Shown: in pieces, positions 55,475 through 64,000 of the stretch
How positions within the stretch are numbered: position 1 is the first letter of the stretch
Layout of the letters: each line of letters begins with the position of its first letter
Source: Beroe forskalii
Lineage: Eukaryota > Ctenophora > Nuda > Beroida > Beroidae
Assembly: GCA_011033025.1 (NCBI GenBank)
Contig: WFMF01000392.1
Span: 104,882 to 168,881, forward strand
Direction of reading: 5' to 3'
DNA: 64,000 bases
Notes under the pieces: model-generated
What the model was told of the DNA's origin: nothing
The model's input: the letters and a program-made list of their open reading frames with translations, nothing else
Databases searched by the model: none
Position numbers and translations under genes: made by a program

Positions 55475-55983
55475 AACATCCTGAAGGCCCTGGAGTATAA
55501 AATTAACTTTTATAATTTATATATCATATAACTTTTTTTATTAAAATCTATTGCATGATGTAGAATTGACATATTATAAAACCTGCCTTGCGCAGGTTAA
55601 ATGTTTTTGTTGAATGAGCAATCTCCTGGTGATAAGCTTTTTATCGTTTCAATTTCTAATGCATTTTTAACTTATAGCTTGAATTTGATGTAATTTATTT
55701 TAATTTCCTTGGTATCATTGTTATTGTTGATGTCATATTTTTATTATTGTCCTTATATAACATATCTCATGTCTGTATTCGTATTACAAATTATAGATCT
55801 CAGTACCTTATGCCAAGTCTGTTCTCTTCAAAATTCACGAAAGGGCTACACTAATTGACTCCAATTAGATTGATGTTTAAATCCTTCAAATTGTCGATAA
55901 TTCTGATTTATAGACCGAACAATATACAGTGTCACTCATCCCTAAAACATGTTCCATTGAGGCAATAAGAAACTGCATGTCTC

Positions 55984-58900
55984 ATGGCTCACTACCTGCC
56001 CAAAGACAGGCGCTACTTCACAAATTCCCTCCTTGACTATGATGAGAAGCTCTCCTTGGAGGAAATCCAGACAATGTACAAGTCAGATCTTGTTAGAGAG
56101 ATATCTACCATCGTGGACCTTATCAACAGGTAAACTTTGCCATCATTACTTCATTAGCAGATAATATCTATATCAATGAACAGTGAGCGATATAAGGTAT
56201 ATGAAATACACGTGCCTTTCGGGTTCATTTTGGGATATGTCCCGAGGGCGTTAGCTCAAGGGAGGTAGGTTGGTAAAGTGCACTTCCAAGGATGTACTGT
56301 GCCTTAGGTCATGACCCTTTACATAAGACATCTGAGGGGTTATGGTCGCCCGAGGGATGTATCCGGTTTAGACCCATAGCCTAAAGGGCGAGAGTCTAAT
56401 CCAGTAAACCAATGTGGACCCGATCAGGCAAGTGTCTAATGTATCATATACACCAATGGAAACGTCAGAGAGTTCTACAATAGTTTATGCAACTTTCCTC
56501 TAAAAAAGGAGGCAAACCAGCTTATCAGATTCATGTCCATATTGCTGAATTTGACTGATGTGACGTTTCCTGCCTATTCCTTTCTAATTGACACAAATTG
56601 TGACTTACCTCATTGATGTTACACTCTGCAGTAATAAACCCACGCAGGAATGTGGTGGCTGATCCCCGTGCCGAGGATGGTGGTCTGTATGTCGGTCTGT
56701 CTGGAGTTGCATACGGTCTTTTCCACGTGTCTCAGTCAGAGCACCTACCCCAGGAGCTGAGAGACGTGTGCCTGGCGACTGCAGGGACTTACCTCCACGC
56801 CTCCCTCGAGTACTGCTCCAAGAAGTCTGAGGAGAGGAAGTGTACTGGAGCTGCCTTCTTGCTGGGACACCTGGGGGTGTACGCCTTCGCAGCTGTGTAC
56901 TATGCCAAGTGTGGGGATGCGGAGCAGTCAGGAGTGTATGTGGCTAAGTTCATTGCCCTCCATAAGATGTGTAAACCAGTGGATTTCTTGTCTTGTGGTG
57001 GAGATGAGTTGCTGGTCGGTAGAGCTGGTTACTTGTGTGGTGTGCTGTATCTGCAGCAGCAACTGGGAAGTAATACCATCCCTGGAGCTGTTATCAGCAG
57101 CATAGTATCCTCCATCATCCAGTCAGGGAGGAAGACATCTGCAAGACTAAACTCCCCCAGCCCCCTCATGTACACTTACTACGACACGCTGTACCTGGGG
57201 GCTGCTCACGGTCTCTCCTCAATCCTCCAGATGCTCCTCCAGTTCTCCCAGCACTTGGACCAGGAAGCTCTCAAAGATGTCAAAGCTGCGAGTTACTGCC
57301 TGCTGAGTTGTGAAACACAGAGTAACAATTACCCTGCTGCACTACATGAAACCAGGGACCACTTGTGGCACTGGTGTCATGGAGCTCCTGGGGTCATTTA
57401 CTTCCTCATCAAAGCTAATGTTGTGCTGCAGGTGATTGCAATGTTTTTACTTTTTACACTTCTGTTAAATTCATTCATAATGCGTTACAGTTTTCATCAG
57501 TTTCCATAAATTTCACTGCAATGATTATCAGAACCTCGGCAGTCGGCAGTTAGGAATCTTATATATAATTTGGAGATGGCACGTGAATTATGTTTGTCTG
57601 TGCGGGCGCACAGTTTAAATTTGAGCTTGCCAAGAAATTATCAAGAGAAACGAATGCAAACGGGAGAAATGAGGTACCGTTGCTATGGAGTTGGATATTT
57701 GCGCACATGCAACATGAAGTAGTTCGTAAAGTAGTGTTACTATTACATTAGTGATTTAAGATGCCAATATGTTGCTTTTAAATGTTGATGCTTTTAAACT
57801 TTAAAGTTCATGAGGCATGTAGTAATATTTAGGACGACAGTTATTGGAAGTTTAGGAAAGTAGGAAGTTATTACAAAAATCTCTAAGCGGTAGAGTTCAA
57901 CCGATGAAATAAATTCGCACTGAACGATGTCCGTACGTCTCGGCGTGTTTCAAAATTAATGAGAAGTTCACGAATTTCGATTCAGAACACTTCACGTAAA
58001 CGTAAGGGAAAACAAAACTGTTGAACTAACGAAATGAACGAAATGTGGTGCGCACATTGTAATATTGCGCGCTGAAACTCTGCGCGCGGCGCTATTTTTC
58101 TGCACAAAGTTATTTTAGATCGACTAACATACGTACAAGAGGAAATGCGCGGCGTAAAATTATGAATTTGATTTTGCTGTGCTTTGCCTGAGCGCGTGCA
58201 ACGCAAGGCCTAAAATTAATCTTTAATTCATTTCCACTTATTACACAGCTTTATTCAACGTATACAAATGAAGGAAAAATAATAATTCACGGTAAAACCA
58301 GTCAAACATTGCGTTAGTGTTCCCTAATGCCTAACCACACGCACGTCGGTGCGTCGCAATTTTGTCGTTTGGTCCTTTGAGCCATCAGACAACGCACTTC
58401 GGCAACTTCAGTTCCTATCAACCTATCTTTTTACTTACTTAATTCTGCTGGCTCCTGATTTCATCTAACCAGATGCTCTAAGATAAGGCTTACGCACGCG
58501 CGGCCTGAGGAGGAACGACGCTGGTTAGGGCAAGCTGTTGTTAACTTGGTAAGAATTTGCGAACGAGGTGGCGCGTAGCGCCGCCGAGTGAGCAATGTAA
58601 TAGCAGGCCCACCGGGCCTGCTAGTTATTCATAAATATAATTGAATAAATTCACTGGGCATATATTTTGCACGTGCCTCGCATCTACTGTTCCCCTTACT
58701 CCCTTATTCGCTCCCAAATAACTGTCCCATATCCCATCTATCTTCCAACTTTTCCCTCTGTTTCAGGACAGTAAGTTCGGAGATGCTGCGCTACGGGCTG
58801 GAGGAGACAGTCTCTGGAAGCACGGGCTGCTGCTGAAAGGGCCTGGCATCTGTCATGGGGTGGCAGGCAGCGGCTACGCCTTCCTGGCCCTCTACCGGGC

Positions 58901-59096
58901 TACTCAGAAGGAGAAACACCTCTACCGGGCTCACCAGTTCGCGCAGTTCATGTTCACGGAGGAGTTCAGGGAGCTGGCCCGCACTCCTGACTGCCCCTTC
59001 TCCCTCTTCGAGGGGTGGGCGGGAACTCTCTGCTTCCTCACCGACTTACTCGACCCCAACTCTGCTGCCTTCCCTTTCTTTGATATCTTCAAGTAG
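55984..59096 (+). CDS. LanC-like protein, glutathione S-transferase-like (419 aa, 3 exons)
   Basis: Exons: 55984-56129, 56648-57431, 58767-59096; the phases 2 and 0 fit exactly. The protein is a seven-fold alpha-toroid relative of bacterial lantibiotic cyclases. Animal LANCL proteins bind glutathione and zinc and add glutathione to dehydroamino acids. The zinc ligands are visible: Cys292 in HWCHGAPGVIYFL and Cys339-His340 in GICHGVAGSGYAFL, matching Cys276, Cys322 and His323 of human LANCL1. GLYVGLSGVAYGL, LYLGAAHGL and PFSLFEGWAGTLCFLTDLL are further family blocks. The second exon starts at AG|GAATGTG (56648); a nearer CTGCAG at 56632 would give a stop. Length is usual. It lies 510 bases after the MYND gene and 608 before MCM6, all on the same strand. 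Confidence 0.93.
57432..58766. other. Intron 2 of the LANCL gene
   Basis: 1,335 bases, non-coding. It includes GCGCGGCGTAAAATT-type foldback fragments (about 58070-58165) and the second copy of a dispersed hairpin repeat (58556-58625). Confidence 0.6.
58556..58625 (+). repeat. Dispersed repeat with GCAGG/CCTGC hairpin, copy 2
   Basis: GCGAACGAGGTGGCGCGTAG then GCCGCCGAGTGAG and AGCAGGCCCACCGGGCCTGC. It matches the copy at 34003-34085 in layout and in the terminal hairpin. Confidence 0.65.
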
Positions 59097-59703
59097 ACGC
59101 CCATGCCTCATGTGCTATTTATAAGCTTCATTAATTAATAAGTACCTACCATGTTTTGTTATTACAATAGTATTTATTTTCAGTTTCGACTTCGCTCGTT
59201 CAGAATATCTAATAAGTATTTTAGAAAATGATCAACTACTTTTGGTATATCAGACTGAAAAAGGTCACCGTGATTTATATTAATTTTCATGATGCAGTTT
59301 ATGATTTATGATTGACAATCTTATGATTATGAATAATTTAGAAAAGAATATTTTATTTCAAATTACTTTATTAGAACTCTTGAACTTTTAAATCGATCAT
59401 AACATTTATTTATGTAAATATTGTATGAATATTTGAGACAACGTTTTGATTCCATATTTATTATTTTACATGAAAAACATCATTTTATTTAGGTACTCAT
59501 TTATCTTAGGTGAAATAGAATTTTTACATGTCACATAAACTATTAATGCCGAAAGAATTTTATTTCAAAAACTGAACCTACTTAAATAGATCGGCCTCTA
59601 GAGATCATTAATATGTATCTTTGTGTTTATAATCGACTCATCGTAACATCTTATTTTTGACGAGTAACAGACTACAATCTACAATTCTCTCCATTTACCA
59701 GGC

Positions 59704-60889
59704 ATGGATGTCACAGATCGTTCCCAGGGACCTGTCAGGGTCAAGGATGAACTGGCAGAACGGTGTCAACGTCTCTTCTTGGCATTCCTCCAAGAGTTAG
59801 TGACACCATTTGACACCCATCTTAACACCAATGACACCTGTTACATAACAAATTTTCACTTCTAACTCAGTAACTCTACCAGTGGAACAGTTTGATTATA
59901 CTTTCATTTCCTACGAATTTTCCCTGAATTCTTTATATTACTTTTCACTAATTTCTTGAACGACGGTTTTCTAATTCTTTTCTTGATTGATGGCCTGCTT
60001 TATCATCAGTCGAATCATGGATAAAATTGATAAGATAATTACTTCATTTACCTATTTACGTTATCACAATTTTAGCATTCGTACAATTCATATAATGATA
60101 CGAACATAATATGATAAGAACAGAAATTATTATCATACTAATATTATTGTGTGTAATTTATATGATATGAATAAAGAGATAAGAATAAATCAGAGATAAA
60201 ACTTGCTAAACGATCTCACACTGAATGGTGCAAAAAATCGTCATTAATATTAATAATTATCAAATTTCACTTTGGGCAACACTTTTATACCATATATTGA
60301 AATACACTACGACCATCATCCCATACTAATTTTCCACAATCAAGAGGATTAATTCTAATCATTACTATTATATCCCACAATCCAAATGAATATCAGCTAG
60401 CTAACCAAGTAAGATATACCTTTGTACCATTTGAAATTATCTGTAATCCCCCGCTCAGATTTGAGAAGCCTGGCGCCGAGGGTGAACCGAGGTACGCTCC
60501 AGACGTTATGGAACTAGTGGCACCGGAACGGAATACGCTTACTGTCAGTTTCAAAGGATATCGAGAGTTACAACAGAAACCTCGCTAACACGATCATAGA
60601 CGAATATTACAGGTAGCGAAATCCAAATGAATTGGATTGTACATACATCTTTCTACCAGTTTACAGTTCTATGAGATGTCGAGATAAAAAGTAAACTTTT
60701 GCCTGTTCTCGTGACTTCATCACCTGTCTTATTCATATCAAATTAAACTACTTCACCCATCTAATTCCTCAGAGTATATCCGTACCTGTGTAAAGCTCTT
60801 TCCACCTACATAAGGAATGAGCACCCTGGTAGTGTACAAGAGAAGAAACAGTTCTACCTTAGTTTCATCGACTTCATCGGACATACCAA
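59704..60889 (+). CDS. MCM6: MCM6 replicative helicase subunit, N-terminal exons, with a one-base frameshift
   Basis: MCM6 is one of the six ATPase subunits of the MCM2-7 replicative helicase. Exons: 59704-59795 (MDVTDRSQGPVRVKDE, ending FLAFLQ), 60459-60612 (FEKPGAEGEPRY, APERNTLTVSF, then in the +1 frame DIESYNRNLANTIIDEYY), 60773-60889 (RVYPYLCKALSTYIRNE to FIDFIGHTK). They match the order DEVAEKCQKLFLDFLEE, PERNTLVVSF and FYRVYPYLCRAL of animal MCM6. In exon 2, TTCAAAGGATATC has one A more than the frame allows (60553-60555). As written, the frame stops at CGCTAA. Either an assembly homopolymer error or a real mutation explains it. The zinc-binding and AAA+ parts are not in the window; the next intron exceeds 3.1 kb. 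Confidence 0.85.
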
Positions 60890-61836
60890 GTGAGTTTATT
60901 TAGCTTTTATATTGTCATCAATATATCCGAAATCCGTTACCTTTATATACTTTCATAGTGGTATGAATTATTGTTTGTCCTTATTAAAAGGTCATTGGCG
61001 ACTTTCTAACCTTAAAAGGTACATACTTTAAATTTTACAAACTCATAAATTCTACTGACCGTTTTTTCTAAAATCAATTTCGAACAGTCGGCTTGTCATT
61101 CAGCCGCTCGGTTAGCCACTCAGCTTGCCAGTTAGCCGGTCGGCTAGCCGGTGAGTTTTATTTTTCGATCCATTGATGAGCGAAGTGTGTTATCAGAGAT
61201 TCAAGTAAAAATTGTGTGGTTTTTGTGTAAAATTTGTGTGGTTTTGTGTAAAATTTGTGTGGTTTTTAACACACATGACCGTTGAAATACTGAAATCATG
61301 TTACAGTCATTGCCTTGACAACATAACCATCCATTGTTAAACACGTCCATTACATCAGCGAATGTTTTTGGAGACTGATGAATACTGGATAGGACATAGG
61401 TCCTTTCCATATCAATCCTGAGCTGGGAAATCCACCCGCGTGCCACAGTGCGCGCCACTGTCACAATGTGAGTAGACCTTACGAGCAGTGTGGCAGCCAC
61501 ACTGCCACACTCGTTTGCCACACTGCCACACTCATTTGCCACACTGCCGCATTGCCACACTGTGTGGCAACCTTTTCATTGCCACACTGCCACACTCGCT
61601 GTAAGGTCAGCACGCCTAATGGGATAGTGTGGCAATGTTGACCTATACGAGTCATGACTGCCACATAATGATTAGATTTATAACCGTACATGTTACTATG
61701 TTAGTACTTTTGATGAAATTACGTAGCGTAATTGTATTGTATTGGCTTATTAGATTTGGAAAGCGAGGTGAAACAAATTATATCAATGATTAAAGATAAT
61801 AACTGATTGAATAGCAATATTGAAGCTTATTGATTA
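60890..61836. other. MCM6 intron 3 (start), with simple repeats
   Basis: No further MCM6 exon is found. It has short CGGCTAGCCAGT-type repeats at 61086-61155, TTTGTGTGGTTTT repeats at 61210-61266, and a GTGTGGCA palindrome cluster. Confidence 0.5.
61472..61614. repeat. GTGTGGCA palindromic cluster, copy 1
   Basis: GACCTTACGAGCAGTGTGGC opens it and GCTGTAAGGTC closes it in inverse orientation. Between them GCCACACT occurs about ten times in both orientations. A similar cluster is at 63130-63353. Confidence 0.7.
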
Positions 61837-62344
61837 CCTTAGTACACTTAAGAACGGCGTCACTTAATTAGTGCGGTTTGGAAAAAACCGCACTAATTAA
61901 GTGTATAGTACTTAAGTGCGCATAAAATTGAGTGTATGCTAATTAAGTGTTAGTGAACAATTTTTTGAATTTTGCGTTTTTTCTATTTTTTTTCGGGCAT
62001 GAATTAATAAATAACTATACTACCGGACTTAAATGTATTGGTACTTGATAAGTTTATAGTGGCCAAAACAAAAGTACAATTACAAAACGAGCTGTATATC
62101 GTGATCATTAGGTAAAACTTAAATGGTTTAAAGAAAGAAATTGTAATGGATACTATAACTTATTACTGTAAAAAATTTGATTTATTTTTTCATAATTGGA
62201 AAATTTTTGATTGTTGGTCCTATGAATATGATGTCCTGCAATCAAGAGGAAAATTTCAAATTTATTCAAATTTCCACATCGTTTTCTATCTAATAAAAAC
62301 CGCACTAATAAAGTGCTCCGATCTTAAAGTGCGCACTTCTAAGG
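61837..62344. mobile_element. 508-base TA-flanked MITE
   Basis: The ends are CCTTAGTACACTTAAGAACG and, inverted, GCACTTCTAAGG, with TA on both sides (61835-61836 and 62345-62346). Deeper inverted blocks are CACTTAATTAGTGCGGTTT (61871) and AAACCGCACTAATAAAGTG (62297). A second inverted copy of the left block at 61897 makes a perfect hairpin near the left end. The CCTTAG ends match those of the pogo-like element at 36137-36713. Confidence 0.8.
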
Positions 62345-63129
62345 TAATCTGTTGAAATCAATACCGCGTCTCGGCATTCATGTTTCCCTGGCTATTCAAG
62401 TATAGTGCTTATACGAAGTTGCACCTTTTAGTTCACGAAGTGCCAACCTTGAATAATAACACTCATACTGGCGACGTCAAATGTATAGTCCTCATCCTTA
62501 AACAAGTTACAAGATATGAACCTACTAGGAAGTTAATCGTACAAACGAACGTGGTACTTGCTATTTGCATGTAATTCAGTTTAGAGTGGTAACTAAATTT
62601 ATATTGCAATAGGCGGGTTTATTGAATTAGGATTTGACATCGTGAATATGCACTCCAGCTTCTACTTAATTTGTTGTCATACCGCAATAATGATATGAAC
62701 TATGTAAGATTCTATCGGATCAATCATTTGATATTTGGTAAGCTGTGCCATCATGGAACGTGAGTGAACTCTACTCTGTAGTGTTTGTTTAGGATCACAA
62801 TTCACACGTGATTGTCACGTGTTGTAAATACAATTGTAAATTGTAAATTGTTATGCAATTTGTAAATTGTTATGCAATTTGTATAACGCTTAAATTTTGA
62901 TGCACATTGACTCTATTATCATCTCTCATTCTCAATCAAAGATTGGCTACAAGTTAGTCCAGGGTCAGCAGAAAGCAACTGATTACTGAAACACATGTGC
63001 TGTTATCTTCAGGCAAGGGGTAGTTAGCCCGTCATAGGATGATAAATTCAGCCACTGGTTCATGTCAACAGATGACTCTTAACCGTAGTAATGAAATAAA
63101 ATAATCAATCAGATAATTTTCTTCTTTTG

Positions 63130-63353
63130 GAGTAGTGTGGCTGCCACACTCTTCGTAAGGTCGGATAACGGAGTGTGGCAGTGTGGCTGCCACACTGATT
63201 TCGCGTGTGGCAGTGCGGCAGTGTGGCAAAAAGCGTAAAATAGTGTGGCAGAACTCGAAAATCTGCCACACTGCCACTATGCCACACTATATTTGCCACA
63301 CTCTCGAGTGTGGCAGTGTGGCTCTGTGGCAGTGTGGCAAGGGTCGTAAGGTC
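63130..63353. repeat. GTGTGGCA palindromic cluster, copy 2
   Basis: Many GTGTGGCAGTGTGGC and inverse copies, ending GGCAAGGGTCGTAAGGTCTAC, the inverse of the GTAGACCTTACGA beginning of copy 1. The two clusters therefore face each other around the 508-base MITE. Confidence 0.7.
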
Positions 63354-63399
63354 TACTGCACAATGTTCTGCATTGGAGGCGATGTTTTACGGGACTTGT

Positions 63400-64000
63400 G
63401 TCAAATATGTGTCAAATGTGTGTCAAAAGTCCCATGGATGGGACGTGGCGATTTGAGGCGATATATGACCTGAAAACGTATTATTATGATGAGATAACAT
63501 ATTTTAGAGTTCCAGAGTGCCAAACCAACCACGCCCAACCCTCGGCCACGCCCAAATCCCACGTCCCATAATTTCTCGAAAAGTGTGTCAAATCTGTGTC
63601 AAGCCATGGGACGTGGCGATTTGAGACCAGATATGCCTCCAAAACGTATTATTGTGATGGGAAAACATATTTTAGAGTTCCTGAGTGCCAAACCAACCAT
63701 TTCCAACTTTCGGCCGAGCCCAAATCCCACGTCCCATAAATGCGCGAAAAGTGTGTCAAATATGTGTCAAAAGTCCCATGGATGGGACGTGGCGATTTTA
63801 GACCAGATATGCCTCCAAAACGTATTATTATGATGGGAAAACATATTTTAGAGTTCCTGAGTGCCAAACCAACCATCTCCAACTTTCGGCCGAGCCCAAA
63901 TCCCACGTCCCATAAATGCGCGAAAAGTGTGTCAAATAAGTGTCAAAAGTCCCATGGATGGACATTGGCGATTTTAGACCATATGCCTCCAAAACGTATC
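63400..64000 (+). repeat. Satellite of about 175 bases, 3.5 copies, cut by the window end
   Basis: GGACGTGGCGATTT begins at 63441, 63609 and 63785, with GGACATTGGCGATTTTAGAC at 63960, giving periods of 168, 176 and 175. Each unit contains GTGTGTCAAATATGTGTCAA, ACATATTTTAGAGTTCC and GAGTGCCAAACCAACCA. The first unit is shorter and more diverged. Open frames in it shift between units, so it is not a gene. Confidence 0.85.

Noticed and set aside
56245-56400. Possible tRNA-derived sequence in LANCL intron 1 (GTTAGCTCAAGGGAGG, GGTCATGACC)
   Set aside because: The boxes are weak and no cloverleaf can be drawn; too little to call.
60890-63120. A fourth MCM6 exon
   Set aside because: I looked for an exon completing the AA|G lysine codon and continuing into the zinc-binding region; candidate acceptors such as the one near 60991 run into stops.

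Overview
This is a window of animal (metazoan) nuclear DNA. Genes are interrupted by GT-AG introns from about 160 bases to about 19.5 kb. Intergenic and intronic DNA is AT-rich and packed with minisatellites, palindromes and non-autonomous DNA transposons. MCM6, a LanC-like protein, RNase T2 and an ankyrin/MYND protein point to an animal. The degenerate CCCTAA/TTAGGG tracts fit the animal telomere repeat. I cannot name the species; a non-vertebrate animal is the best guess. All exon models rest on splice-site and reading-frame logic, without RNA data.

Layout. 1-15,150 has no convincing gene. It holds a degenerate CCCACTTTACCCC region, a 116-base palindrome, a 4,990-base hAT-like element with an exact 8-base target duplication (4697-9686), a foldback element built from GGGACAATT repeats (9899-10666) and a 15-base minisatellite. 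15,270-49,351 (+) is one long gene for a coiled-coil protein of about 944 residues with a hydrophobic C-terminal tail, probably a tail-anchored membrane protein. Its 19.5-kb third intron contains three further candidate first exons (25332, 32235, 38245). Each ends in phase 0, as the upstream route does, so each could splice in frame into the shared exon at 39933. One would begin with an N-myristoylation-type motif. Two of the candidate promoters carry clusters of CACGTG; a third has one CACGTG plus three TGACGTCA sites. An intronless RNase T2 gene lies on the opposite strand inside another intron (41267-41959).

49,352-53,500 is the 3' flank and a repeat-rich gap. It includes paired 237-base elements with telomere-like cores and a tandem duplication. 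Three genes then follow on the + strand: an ankyrin-MYND protein (53530-55474) with AT-rich codons, a complete LANCL-type LanC-like gene (55984-59096), and the first three coding exons of MCM6 (59704-60889). MCM6 has an apparent one-base frameshift in exon 2, and the rest of the gene is not seen. The right end (60,900-64,000) holds GTGTGGCA palindromes, a TA-flanked MITE and a satellite of about 175 bases that runs off the window.

The main biological interest is the modular N-terminus of the coiled-coil gene, the tandemly duplicated splice acceptor before its third exon, the minisatellite that forms the pyrimidine tract of its shared exon, and a set of transposons whose ends can be defined to the base.
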